This document shows, in pieces, positions 32,010 to 44,300 of a DNA stretch of 64,000 nucleotides (position 1 is the first letter of the stretch; every line of letters starts with the position of its first letter). The stretch spans positions 1 to 64,000 of the forward strand of contig FTLJ01000647.1 in the NCBI GenBank assembly GCA_900155495.1, written 5' to 3'. Below the pieces are notes generated by a model that worked only from the letters and a program-made list of their open reading frames with translations, was not told the origin of the DNA and ran no database searches. A program made the translations under genes and the position numbers. Source of the stretch: Porogramme epimiltina (lineage: Eukaryota > Basidiomycota > Agaricomycetes > Polyporales > Polyporaceae).

Positions 32010-35000
32010 TTACCATATCTGAGGGGCGGCGGGGAGGTAGTCCGTGGGGAGCAGGAACGCGTCGATGCCGTTCGCCGAGAATGACGCGCCGCCGAGTGTC
32101 TGGTCCGAGAGCCACACCGGCAGCTGCTCGTTCGAGGTCGCCTCGAACCCGCGCCAGATGTTCTCGATGTTCGGCGTGTATCCTTGGCCTGGGTACTGCT
32201 GCTGCACACCCACCGGCATGTGTCCCATTGAGTCCGGTGATGCGTGGTACGGCGCCTCGAAGGTGGGCGACGTCGGGGGCTGCGAGGTCGCTGAGTGGCT
32301 GACTGCGTCGGACGAATACCCCGCGGCGTCGCTGTGGGCGCGATTTCTTTGGTCTCTGGGTAATGTAGGAGAGCGGGATGAAACTGACTGCCTCCTCTTT
32401 CTGAAGCGCTTGAGCATCAGCTGCAGTGTGAAGGCGTATCTCTTTCCCGGCACTGAGAATTAATCGTCAGCGTCCACAGAAGGCCGATAATGATAGAGTG
32501 AATTACGTACCCTCCACCAGAAGGGCCGCCAGCTGCTCAACGAGGGTTCTAATCTCATGCAAATTACATTGGTCGGGGCTATATGAAGCGTCAGCACAAT
32601 GATAACAGCTCCACCAGCCTAGACTCACAATAGACGCGAGAGGCGGAGCAGGAAAGATGCCGAGAACGTAGCCGTCGCATGTGTGTAGTGCACCGCTGTA
32701 GGGAGAAGGCTTCGTAAGTTCTGGGGTGACGGGACACGATGTCACCGACACTTACCATACTTCATCCCTTCTCTGTAAGCGGGCGAGTTGACGGTGATAT
32801 CAAGGATCTGCCTTCCGATCTGAACAGATCGGATAGCGAGGTCGCGCTGAGCTGGCGGCATCTTTTGCACGTCCTCCGGCCCATCGATACCCCGTAGGGC
32901 CGTGGCGTTGTGGAAGAGCTCGGCATGGAGGTGCTGGATTTGGAGACTTTGCCGATAGAACGCTGCGCGGGATATAAAAAAATCGAACAGACAGAAATAG
33001 CGGGCGCGACTCACCAGCATCCTCGTACTTCTGCGAAAAGGCCTGGTCCCAAGTGGAGTACCAGTTGCGGAATTCCATGTCGGCCTCCCGGAGGACGTTG
33101 AACGTGATATCGTCGACGTCCCGGTCGAATAGCGGTGACAAATTGTTGTGCACGCGTTCCCGGATAGCCATGAGCTCGACCGTAGATACCAGCCGCATGT
33201 CGTCCTCGATAGCGAGCGGGTGCTGGAGGAGGAGACGGCATTGCCAAATGCTCTCATCGTCCTTGAGGATCGCGGGGCGCCCAGTGCCATAGGACATTCT
33301 GCGAGGCACGGCGTTAGCATAGAGAAGGCAACGGGGCTGACGTAAAGCGGACGTACTGATGCTCGAAAAGGTAAAGACAGAACCAAGTTCGAGAAGACAC
33401 GACCAGCTGTCTGTCCTTACTTGACGTCGTAGCCTTACCGGCCTTCATCCGCTTCAGCAGTTCGGGCCAGGCCTTGTGCATCGCTAGAGCAGAATCTGAT
33501 GAGCTACGCGATTCTGTGAAATCGCGAAAAATACTCACACAACTCCATAGCCATGCGTACGGCGTGACCACCGCTCAGCCAGCCGTTGTCGGACCATCCA
33601 GAGACCAGGACTGATGGAATCAAAAATAAGTCACGCTACCTGGACGGAGTACGTGTAACTTACCCATGGCTTGCACGGCCTCTTGGCGCAACACAGGCGA
33701 GAACAGTGTCGCACACGAAATGGCCTGCACTTCTTCTAAACACTTCATGAACACGTCGCTTGCGTTGCCTGCGCATGCGGATATGGTTCAGAAGAGATCA
33801 CATGTCCATAACAGTCAAGGTACTCACCGCCACCATCCCGGACCTTGGCGGCCACCATGCATATGCAATCAACCGCAAATGGCGAACGCTCATGGAGCGC
33901 GTCGTATGTGTCGACGCTCGCGTCAAATACGGGCAAGAAAGTGGAGCAACCGTGGTAGAATCTGCAATGCCGGACCCATTAAACTCATTCTTCCTGTCGG
34001 CGATACACCGGGGCCACTCACATCCTGAAAAGTTCGCGCGCTTCTGCTTCGGAAATGACCTTCTTCGTGACGACTGCGAACCGCCGTGTTAAGAACGTGC
34101 CTCGGAGCGAGCACACGCAAGAGAGGTCACGCTCACCGTCGGGGAAGGTCGTCGATCGCTGTGGAGCGTGGTACACTTTCCTGCGCTTCGCAGGCCGGGG
34201 CTGCCTCGGCTCAGGGGACGCGGTGCGCGCGCGGCTGGGTGCCTCGCTCTCTCCGCCGTTTTCCTGCGCGCACGGGACGGGACGAAGAAAGAAAACAAGG
34301 GGCCAAGTCAGCGCACAGTGTCATGAGAACGTTCGGGGTCACGAACCTTAGCGGCCCGTTCGATGGCGACATCGGCCAGTCCCCGCAGAACTTCCCAGGG
34401 CGCAACGAGGCCTGACGCGGGCAGCTCTCCACCCTCTTCCTCGGCGTCTGACGAATCAGCACTAGTGACAGTGGAAGAAGGCGCAGCGCGTTTTGACCCC
34501 GTGGCGGGGTCGTGAGGGCGCCCCCGCCCCCCGTTATCTGCGGCATTGTAACGCATGGAAGAAACGGGTTGGGAACGAGGCGGACCCATTGATTCTATGC
34601 TCGAGAAGGGCGGGAGACTAGGCCCATGTGGATGCGATTGGCCCGGAGCGCCATTATTGTACATGGCAGCAGCCTGGGGGTGGGGGATTGTATCGGGACC
34701 GGCCGGACGATGGTTTTGAGGCTGCTGGTAGATAGGATGGGGGTGCGGCCGGGGCGCTGCGTTCATCATAGGATGGTTAGACGGAATAGTACTTGTGACT
34801 GCAACGAAAAGCGAGATCGGAACGGAAAACGCTGCACAAACTGCTAATTGGACATACCAGTTGAAGGAGTCGAGACCGCGGGGGACCCAAGCGACTGCGC
34901 TCCGGGCGAATGATGGGCGAACGGAGTCGGGTACGGAGAGCGCGACGAGAGGGGCGGGCCGCCACGGAGATGTGCGGCGATGTCCATCAAGGTGTTCTGG

Positions 35001-35517
35001 ATAATGGTCTGAGACTGGCGAATGTCGGCAACATGGGCCTCCAGGCTCCGTATGCGCCTGAGGAGGGATGAGGTGAACACGGTCGCGGTTGTGCATGGCG
35101 CGCGCAAGACTCACTCGAGACCGGCCTCACCGGTAAGACTGGCCTCTCTAGTCGGTTTCTCAAAAAGGCACTCGAGCCCCGCATGTCGGCATCTCCTGCA
35201 GGGAGGGTTCTCGGCGCCCTCACAACGCATCTTCTGTTTGCGGCAGGCATTCTGTAGACGAGAGGGATGAGGATGGGAGATCGGGCGAAAGGCGCGACAT
35301 CCGTGAAACTTACACATGCACCTAGAATTATTGCGGTGAATACGGTCCGATGTCTGGCGGGAGGAGTACAAAATGGCGACTTACGAGGGACTCGGTTCAG
35401 TGTCCTCACCACTGGCTTCTGGTCCGGCTTCTGGCCGCCCTTCTGGTCTCCGCCGTCCATGTCCTCCTGCTTCTTGATGGTGAGGCCTGTGCCGGGATTG
35501 CTGCTGCTGGGGTCCAT
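32010..35517 (-). CDS. Zn(II)2Cys6 fungal transcription factor with fungal_trans domain
   Basis: A nuclear regulator of the Gal4-type family. The ATG at 35517 begins MDPSSSNPG. Exon 1 ends 35385; an 8-nt exon (35314-35321) supplies the first zinc Cys; the next exon starts at 35251. Joined, the zinc cluster reads RACNACRKQKMRC, then CRRCRHAGLEC, giving C-x2-C-x6-C-x7-C-x2-C-x6-C. A short dimerisation helix follows (SRIRSLEAHVADIRQSQTI), then a long Pro/His/Gln-rich linker. The middle homology/fungal_trans part is spread over many small exons (SEAEARELFRMFYRGCSTFL, FAVDCICMVAAKVRDG, RTWFCLYLFEHQ, MSYGTGRPAI, HYTHATATFSASFLLRL). A Ser/Pro-rich C-terminus ends AAPQIW. Target pathway unknown. Confidence 0.85.
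35314..35321 (-). other. 8-nt coding micro-exon in the Zn2Cys6 zinc cluster
   Basis: Sequence GTGCATGT on the minus strand, between acceptor AATTCTAG and donor GTAAG. With the last base of exon 1 (C) it encodes R-A-C, supplying the first of the six zinc-binding cysteines. Flanking introns are 63 nt (35322-35384) and 62 nt (35252-35313). Confidence 0.85.
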
Positions 35518-37401
35518 TGGAGAGAGGTGCGTTCGTCGATGAGATGATGGATGTGCGCGAAGGAGGGTAAAGAGGAGCGCGTCGCGGGGGGAGTAGGGGG
35601 CGGGGGGAGACGGGACGGAGGCGGAGATGGGGGACGGGACAAGTGGAGGCGGAGGAGAGACGGAGGACGGGAGGGAGGTCGAGTCGAGAAGGTTGGGACG
35701 GGAGGGTAAACAAGGCCAAGCGGGGCGTGCCGTGCGCCGTGACGGAGGACCACGTTCCTGCCCTGGTCACTGGTGGAGGCCGGAGAGGGCGCCCATTATA
35801 GAGGCGCCGATGGCATGGCGGGTCCGTGGCTGTCTCGGGCCTCGGCCGCGGGTGTGCCGCGGGGTCGGCGGCGTCTGTCGCGTCCACGACGGTCCATTCA
35901 GCCAGGGCACGCGCAGACGTCGCCCATGGCCGCAGACGGGCGTCCCAGCCGGCCGTGTCTGCCAGGCTCTGTGGCCGGGGCTGCGTTGCCGCGTCCGCCA
36001 TGCCCATGCTCATCCTCTGCGGACGCCGGACGTGTCCACCAGACTCAGACTCTGCGGCCGCGCACGGCGCACGCCAACTGCCTCTCGCCTCGCCGCGTTG
36101 CGGTTCTCGAACCCACGGCGGGCGCGCGGTCTTTGTCCCGCGCACGCCCGCGCTGGGAAACCCCAGGCCCCGGTGGCCTATCGCACCCTCCCTCCGCCCG
36201 GCCCCTCCTTCCTCTTCTGCCCCCACGACGATCTGCGCCCCCATCTCCGGACGGACGCCCCTCTCCGCGCCCCCTCTCGCCCAGCCGCCTCCCGCATGCC
36301 TCCCAGAAGGCCCTCCGTGCCCTCTTTTCGTACCCAGAACGCGCCCATCGCTCAGAAGCACGCCACGACCCTACCCCCGTCCCCCTTCTCTGTCACCACC
36401 TATCTATGCCCACCTTGATTGTCGCCAATCCCCTCCCACCCCGGTCGTATAGATATACCGCACTAGACCCCCCAAACCGACATCGCTGCCCCCAGGAACT
36501 CCCTCTGCCTTCTCTCTGCCGTGCCCTATATTGCACTCCGCTTTCCCAGACTCCAGACTCGTGGCGAGCTGCGCAACAGATGGCTATCCGCCCCCATCGA
36601 TGTGCCCTCTCCAGCCCTACGATGCGGCCCCCGTGTTGGTCTCGCCACTACCTACACACGATATGACATCGGCTATGGAGTCATGGAGCACTCGTCCTGA
36701 TTTTTACCAGCTCAGACGGCGCGCATCCGCCAGGATTGGCTCGCAGCACGAACATGCTTGGGCAATCGCAAATTCGCGGGAAACCACACGGCGGACTGGG
36801 ATGTTATCGGATGTTTTGCGCAGATACGGGCGCGGATTGATACGTCGTTCCGCCGAGATCTTTTGGACCGCGCGTGTACTCGTAGACCATTTACGTTTCG
36901 TGGCTTGCAAACACGCCTTGGTGGCCATGTTTGCCACTCGCAAAGGATCTCCGTGGAAATGAAGACGTAAGAGCGTGCATCGCAACCCCCGACGACCAGA
37001 TCAGCCACGATTCCTTTCGTCGTGTGTACCTTGGAGTGCGTGAGGCGAACAGCTCCCGAAATCGCGGACGATCTCGCTGGACTCGAGGGGATCGGCTGAC
37101 GCAATGGAGACATGTCCCCTCCCGTTCCGTCGCCACGGCACGTCCGGGCCCCCTCCGCCCGCCCGCGCGCTCCGACGGGCGCCAACAAGAGCGCTCCGGA
37201 GCGTCTCTGTCGCCATCTCGGGCCAGCTCAGGCGCGCACAAGACGGACATAGCGCAGCAGAGCTCAGCGACAGCGCATCGTCTTCCACGACACCTCCACG
37301 TCCTGCAGCCCGACATATTTATTTCGGGGCTCCCACTTTTCCCATTCTTTCGCAAAACAACACCCCCAGCGCTACTCTGAGAAACACGGCCGGTATCCAC
37401 C
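35518..37401. other. 1.9 kb divergent intergenic region without a recognisable gene
   Basis: This lies between the starts of the Zn2Cys6 gene and the REEP gene. Open frames of 200-300 codons on the plus strand (35627-36666) overlap each other in all three frames. They come from stop-poor, C-rich DNA and show no motif. The region probably holds two promoters with long 5' leaders. A CATATTTATTTC stretch near 37312-37323 is a possible TATA element for the REEP gene, about 85 bp before its ATG. Confidence 0.45.
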
Positions 37402-38391
37402 ATGTTCATGTCAATGATATCGCACCTCCTCAGGCGAGCATCCGTTCGTGTGACCACCACGCGCCCCCTCCCTGCTCACATGTCCGGGTCCACAGTGCCT
37501 GGTTCGCGTTCCTTCTCCCTAGCTATGCCACATGGAAGGCCCTCGCACACCGCCCCGTCTCCGAGCCGGACCTCGAGCGGTGGTGCATGTACTGGGCCGT
37601 GGTCGGCGCGTTCGTCGCCTTCGAATACGTGACGGGCTGGATCCTCGACTGGTGAGTAGCGATCGCCCACTTTCCGAGCCCGCCCGCAGCGATGCCCACA
37701 CACGCCACGACGTCACCTCCAGGGTCCCCTTCTACTGGGAGGCCAGGACCGTCTTCCTCCTCTTCCTCTCCCTCCCGCAGACGCAGGTGAGCCAGCCACA
37801 CGCCCACGCCCCCTTCATTCCTCCTCCTCGCCCGCGCGGCCCTGAAACTGACTGACGCGCGCACCGCGCGTCCCCTCACCCTCCCAGGGCTCCACCTGGG
37901 TCTTCACGACGTACTTCCAGCCCTTCCTCGTCAAGAACCAGGCCGACATCGACGCCAACATCGCCGCCATCCAAACCAACTCCCTCGCCTTCCTCCAGTC
38001 GCGCCTCCAGGTCTTCTGGCAGACCTTCTGGGACCTCGCCACCAAGGCCTCCGCTAATGCTAACGGCCAAGCGCGTCCCGGAGCCCCCGGCGCCCCCGGT
38101 GCACCTGCGCCCGCAGGTGCGGCCCCGGGCACGAACTACGTCGACGCCGCGCGCTCCCTCTGGGCGTCCTACGGCCCGTCGATCGTGGGTGCCGCCCAGC
38201 AGGCCATGAAGCCCGCAACCACCGCTGCCGCTGCCGCGGCCGCCCCCTCGGCCCCGTCCACCCCCACACGCCCCGGTGCGTCCCCGTACGACGTCAGCGG
38301 CTCCTCGAGCTCCGTGCAGGCCAACGGCTTCTCCCCGTCCCCGCGCGGCGCCGCCCCGCCGTTCCCGGAGCCCCAGCTGCCGACCGCGTGA
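37402..38391 (+). CDS. REEP/TB2-DP1/HVA22 family ER-shaping protein
   Basis: Four exons (37402-37433, 37496-37651, 37723-37786, 37888-38391) encode 251 residues. The family's hairpin membrane region fills the first 80 residues: HLLSAWFAFLLPSYATWKAL, WCMYWAVVGAFVAFEYVTGW, ILDWVPFYWEARTVFLLFLS, then LPQTQGSTWVFTTYF. This matches REEP1-4-type proteins, which bend tubular ER and can bind microtubules. The C-terminal half is cytosolic and low in complexity (Ala/Pro/Ser-rich). The first intron has a GC donor; using it is the only way I found to join the start exon to SAWFAFLLP in frame. Confidence 0.85.
37434..37495 (+). other. GC-AG intron, first intron of the REEP gene
   Basis: 62 nt, donor CTCAG|GCGAGC and acceptor GTCCACAG|TGCC. 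Phase 2: AG plus T gives Ser, producing HLLSAWFAFLLP. The GT dinucleotides nearby (37449, 37451) give the wrong phase. Confidence 0.65.
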
Positions 38392-38721
38392 GCAGGCATG
38401 GGAAGAAGCCGCAGGGCTGCCACATAGCCTGCGGGCAGCGTGTCGGTGCCTGCCTCCGCGGCGGGGACGGGGCGCCGGAAGGAGGGGGGTCAGAGCGTGC
38501 TGCTGTCGTCGTTGTGGGCTGCTTCTTAGCTAGACCGTGCGCCTGCGTTGTATCTAAACTATATTCGGACTCTTGGTAGACGACTGCGTTGCTTCGATCG
38601 GAACAATGTATCTTCCTCAACACGCCTCCAACACGAGATCTTCATAAATTAATCTACACAAGAAGTGCCTATTCGGGTGGGGTGTGAAATCGTGAGGCTA
38701 CATAGCACTACAGCGCAGTTC
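38392..38721. other. Convergent 3' regions, nothing recognised
   Basis: 330 bp between the stop codons of the REEP gene and the chromodomain gene. It becomes AT-rich near 38640. No coding frame is supported. Confidence 0.5.
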
Positions 38722-41054
38722 CTACGCCTGCAGCATTTGGACGTCTTGGTAGTGTATGGTGCGAACATGATCGAGGACACCCTGCACGCGAAGTCAGCAT
38801 GTCAAAGCGGACGCCGAGGCGACGCGAGAACGCACCTGCGTGCTTGGGAAGGTGTTGTTACATATCTTTCCCTCGAGAACGTATTGGCATACGTAGAGGT
38901 CCTCCTCCTCGTCCGAGGGGAGCGGTGGTGTGCTCGGAACGTCCATCCCGTTGTCAGACGACCCACCCTCATGACTAGAACCAGAGGCTGAGCTAGAGCT
39001 TGAGCTCGACGATCCGCTCTCGTCGTCCGGCACGTATTCCCCATCGTCCTCCTCATCTCCGCCGAGTGCCATCTGCAGCTGCGCCGCCGCGGGCATCTGC
39101 ACGATGATCGCCGCCATCCGCGCCATCTCCTCGCGCCCTACCGCCACCTCCCGCCGCAGGCGTTCCACCTCCTCGCGCAGCTCGGGCTCCTGCGCCGCCC
39201 GTGCCCGCAGCTCGTCGTCGGTCCGTCGGCTCTGCTCCGCCAGCACCCCGTGCGTGCCCCTCCACCGCTCCACCTCCCCCTGCAGCGCCGTGATCTGCGC
39301 CTCGAACGTCGCGCGCACCATCGCGACCCCCGCCTCGCGCTGGCTCTCGGCGATGGCCACGCGCTCCTCCAGCGCGGCGTTCTCCTTGGCGAGCCGCTGC
39401 GCGTGCGTCGACGCGTCCTCGTAGACCCCCTTGAACATGTCTGCGCGGTCCTCTGCTTTCTTCACCCTGCTTTCGCACTCCCTCAGCTGTTCAGCGTGCT
39501 CTGCGTCTGCAGCTTCGAGCTTCTCGTGCGCGGATTTGAGGCCATCCGCAAGCTCGGCGATGCGATCCTTGTCCTCGTTGAGGGAGCTCTCAAGGCGCTC
39601 GACCTCAAGGTCTCGACTCTCGATCGCCTGTTGCAACTCCAAGAGAGCGTCGTCTTGTTGGGCGAGTTGCTCGGCGTACACTTGCAGTCGATCGTTCTTC
39701 TGTGACATCTTTGAGACGGACAGCAATGCGTTTAGACGTGCTTGCCAACTTACACTCTCCAAGTCGGCCTCTTCATGCGTGAGTTTAACTTGTAAGTCTT
39801 CGAGCTGGTCCTCGAGGGATGAGATTCGAAGTGACTTTTCGTCCAATTCGACTTCTAGCGCCTGTCGCTCCGCCTGGAACGATATACGATTCTGACCACA
39901 GGAATAAGGAGCGAGGTTTTACTGAGCGCAAATTCACGTACCTCGGCGTGCTCTCTCTTGAGTTCAGAATTTTGAGCTCGAAGCTCTTTAAGATGTGCCT
40001 CAAGCAGGGACAGCTTCTCATTCTGTTCTTTGAGAGCTGAATTGAGCGCTGCAATTCTTGCCGAGTGGTTTGAACGCTAGATGGCGGGTCGAAGTCTGGC
40101 AAGCACGTGTTGGATAGGTAGTGTGGACTTACCACTGAAGATTGGCTATCCACTTCAGCACGCTGAGTCGTACTTGTAGGAGGCGGATATGAAGAGGGTA
40201 ATGGGATCTCGGGAGAGACGGTGCGCTCCTTGCGTGGTTTCTTGCGCGGCTTGGTTGAAAGTATACTCTGTCCTTGTGATGAGTGGTCAGGCTCGGCGGC
40301 TTGCTCAAGGGACATACCTGACTTGCAGTACGGTTATAAGGTGGCGAGAGATCCGGTCCTAACGACAGACCAGACCCGTTGGGCTGGGGTGTGCCAGACC
40401 GGTCCTCCGGTTCTGCCCCACCGTTCCAGTCTACATAAAGGTCGTCCTCGTCTGGGTGGTAAACAGGTGCATTATCCTCATCTGCATCGACTGAGGTCTG
40501 AGTCCCTGGAACTATGCCGTCCCTGCTGAAGGTGTCATTGGGGTGGGGGCGGCTTTGCGGGGGTGCTCGTTTCAAGTGGTCTTCTACGACCTTCCTCTTC
40601 TTCTTCTTTGGAGGAGGACTAGGGGAATGTTCGTCTTCTTCAGAGAGCGCACTACTGGGGATTCTACGACGTTTTGGAGGTTTCTTGGAAGAGGCGGGGG
40701 GGCTCGGGCGAGAGCTGGACGCGGTGGGTACAGATTCCTTCCGCCGAACCTTCGTAACTGCTAGGGAATGAAAGCCATGGTTGGAGGGAATCTCGAAAAG
40801 AACGTACCAGTCTTCCTTCGGTCCTTCTTCTTCTTTTTCTCTTTCCATGCTGCGATGAGATCGTTGGTACAGTCTGTCTTACCGACCCAACTGGGTGCCC
40901 ACGGTTTTCCAGTGCTTGGGTTATTACCCGCCCACTTCACTTTGTACCGCTGCCCCTTCTCCTCTAAGATCTCTATGACATCCCAGAGTTCTTCTTCGTC
41001 GTTATCTCCTGGGATGAATTGCGTTCCGGGGTCGTTGGCCTCATCGTCTGACAT
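38722..41054 (-). CDS. Chromodomain, coiled-coil and C2H2-like zinc-finger protein
   Basis: Seven exons (41054-40808, 40757-40318, 40267-40133, 40076-39942, 39891-39754, 39708-38836, 38781-38722) add up in frame to 675 residues. Residues about 22-73 are a chromodomain-like fold (LWDVIEILEEKGQRYKVKWA, then APSWVGKTDCTNDLIAAWK), which in its relatives reads methylated histone tails. Basic patches follow (KKPPKRRRIP, KKKKRKVV). Residues about 285-600 form a long coiled coil. Then come acidic and Ser-rich tracts. The last exon completes a zinc finger: C639-x8-C648-x12-H661-x4-H666, with the phenylalanine and leucine expected of a C2H2 finger but an unusually long Cys-Cys loop. A chromatin role is inferred; I know no named protein with this order. 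Confidence 0.75.
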
Positions 41055-41308
41055 TGTGAGGGAGAGAATAGTGTGTATTTATGAAGCAGATAGGGTGGGA
41101 GAGAAAGGGGGCACGCCACACGAACATGGTAGGCACCTATACTCGATCAGGCATTCCGGACGCGCTCCCGAAACCCGTTCAACAGTAGGAGACTGTAATG
41201 ACGTCAATGCTTCCTCCACTCTACAATCAACAACCCTCCAAAACGTCAATGAAGTCCAGAGCAAAATGGAATAAGTTAACTAGTCTACTGAAACAGCTAT
41301 GGTACATC

Positions 41309-44300
41309 CTATGAGTTAACCCGATGCTTCTTGAACGCTGCCTCTACATCAGACGTTCCGTACTCCAGGGATATTCCAGTCTCCTTATAGCACTGTGTGA
41401 TACGCTTGTTGAACAAGTCCGTGATGCGCAAAAGTTCCTCCTCGCATGCTTTCCACACGCCAACCATGACAGTCCCCGGAGCGATACCTGTATTCGCGCT
41501 GGCGTCCCCGGCGGTTGCCTTCTCGGATGCCTCATCGAAATGCTTCTCCACACGTTTGAACAACGTATCGATGTGTTTGCGGATGTCCTTCGCGTTGTAC
41601 TCCTTGACCACTTTCTTGAGTGAGGACTTGGAGTAACTGCTATTTGACGAAACCTCGGTGGGTGCTGTCGTTTTCAGGAGACGTTCCACGCCCTCGAAAT
41701 ATTCCTGGAAAAGAGTGAGCCACTGTATATTTTCATTTTAATATGACAGGAAACTTACAATGATCTTCGCGAATGGTCTCCGCAAGACGATCTTAACGTA
41801 TGCAGCGAGGTTCTCTTCATAGATGGCCTCAGCGCGTTTGAGAAATACGGCTACTGTGCCAATTTCGATCAAGGATATTTCAGCTACGAAGTAATGCATG
41901 TTCTCTGCGGTAACGTCAGCATAAGCAATATCACAATGTGGACAAGGGGAGGCAACAGACCGATGAGAATAACATGATAGTTCAGCTGGCCTTTGTCTTC
42001 CTCGTCTCCACCCATCTTCGCCATCTGCTTCAGTCCGTCGAACATGGCTTGCACAATCTTGTCGTAGGCAGCGTCCACGAATTGTCGAATCTCCAGCGTA
42101 TCTGACCCAATGAGCTGCGACTCGACACGGCTGATGTACGTGGGGAAGAACTTGATAAAGGGTGCAACGCCTCTCCGTTTCTTGCTAGTAAGCTTGGTGT
42201 CCTCGATCGATTTGATTTGGTCGTTCTGTAAACCAGTCTTCAACGGTCTGTGGAGCGTCACGGTGCCATAACACTTACCACCCGTCTCTCGAAAAGAGAT
42301 TTGAGACGCATGTGTTGCTTCTCGAGAACAGAGAGTAAAAAGGTATTCCCCCTCTCCTCCGCCTCGGATTGGAACTTCTCGAGCGACGCAAGCATTCCAA
42401 CTACCTGCCTATACAATTGTTAGCTCGACATGTTTGGTACAATGAACCGAGGGACTCACAAGCTATCACGCGAGAGGGCGTTGTCGAGCCAACCTTTCAG
42501 CTCGAGAGGCAAGAAGCCGAATATCAGGTCCATCGCTCCGCGGACGAGCTTCATCGTAGCTTGACTTAGACCGGCCCACCGAGCAGCTTGACGGCGGAAG
42601 TAGTTCTCCAGGCCCATGTGGTCGGCGAAGGTCTGTGCAACATCATCCATCTGAAGGAAGTATGCTACCCAGCCCTCCTCGGCATAGATAGTGCGAGCTA
42701 GTTGCTCGAGTACTAAACTTAGCGCCTACCGATGATCGTTAGCAGAAGCATAACAACTAGAGAATTCTGAGTACCTCTGCGGCTCGGATTTCACCGTCGC
42801 CCGCCTCCTTCTTCTCTCGTCTCTCGAGAGGAGATCTGACAATGGTCCCCGCACGGCGCATATTCTGGGCTGCCTTTGACGCGTTACTCGTTGGTGTGGT
42901 CCCAGAAAAACCTGTCCCGGGAATATTTAGTGAATGTTTTGTGTATTGACTACCTTCATACCTTCGGCCTCCTCTTCTGTGGGAGCTTTCTTGACAAGAC
43001 CCCCATAAGTTGCCAACAAAGCCTTAATCTGGGCTGCATGCAGTTCGCTAGCAGCAGAGAAGTAGGCCTGGACGGAAATCTCAGACAAAATACCCATAGC
43101 CGTAGTGGTGTGAAACGACTCACCGCACATATCTTCGCATATGCACTTTCATCCATTTCTTTGAGATACAGGAGTAAACCGCGGTATCGTTCGAGGAAAG
43201 ATTCGAAGTTTCTGTGATCTCTGATGGAAACACGACCTCTTGATGTCTTACTTACGCCGTTGTCGTCACCCAGGAGCAGCTTGCCCTACGTTGGAGGCGC
43301 ATTAGTTGTTTTCCAACGTGCATGCGAGAGGAGCGTACTTGTGCTGTGAACATGATGGAGAGGTAGTCTAAGACACGCTTGCAGAATTGAGCGTTGTACT
43401 TCTTGTACTCGTCCAAACGTTCCATGGTAGCAGCCATATCTACCGGAATAATCAGCGGCAACATTTAGATACAGCGCACAGTACGAACCGCGATCACGAC
43501 CAGCCAAGAGGGCTTTGTATAGCACTGTCACAGATTTCTCCAAGTTCTTGATGCTTCCTGACTGCTCTAATGACTCCTGTGTGAGTGCGAGGAGCGAGTT
43601 TGAATCGACTTGTACGGTTTGCTACACGCGTTACATGTCAGCCAGGGAGGAACACGCTAGTAACTTGAGAACATACCAACAACTCCTCTAGCTCATTCAA
43701 TAATGCGCGTTGGTTCTGCGTCTGCACTTGCAGACCTCGGCCTTGACCTTGGATGTACGCAATGTCATCATTGACAGCCTGTGTATGTGTTAGGTGAGGA
43801 TGCGAAGATCGAACGGAACATGTTACTTGCATTAAGATGAATCTTATAAGAAGAAACCACGCTCTCCATGTTGTCCAGCTCCGCCAGTGCCTCGTCAAGA
43901 AACTTGAGTACGGTGCCTATTCGGTCATCAGTTTCGATGAACGAATGTATGTTCGCCTAGATGGGCTGTCAGCAGTCGTTAATGAAAGCTGTCAATCTAA
44001 CCCACCTTGTCAAGCGCCATTAACTCATCCAGTAGCCTAGCTTCGATTTGTTCTGCGGTCCCAGTCAACGCACGGCGCCCCAAAATATCGTCGCTAGCCC
44101 ATTCGTATCCTTCCAGCATCTCTTCGACGCTTTCGAGTGTTGCCTGCGCGCTCTCCTCCTCCACTTCTCCACCCCCTTCAGCATCGGCATCTACTTCCTC
44201 GTGAAGCATGGCATCTCCGGATAGAACCCGATTGATGAGCCCTTGATTGTTAGTATCAAAGAATGAGACGCGAGTATTCTCCCGCCGCGGAGTCGGAACG

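Noticed and set aside
35627..36666. Long plus-strand open frames (200-300 codons) in the intergenic region
   Set aside because: Open in all three frames at once through lack of stops in C-rich DNA; Pro/Arg/Ser-rich with no motif and no splice support.
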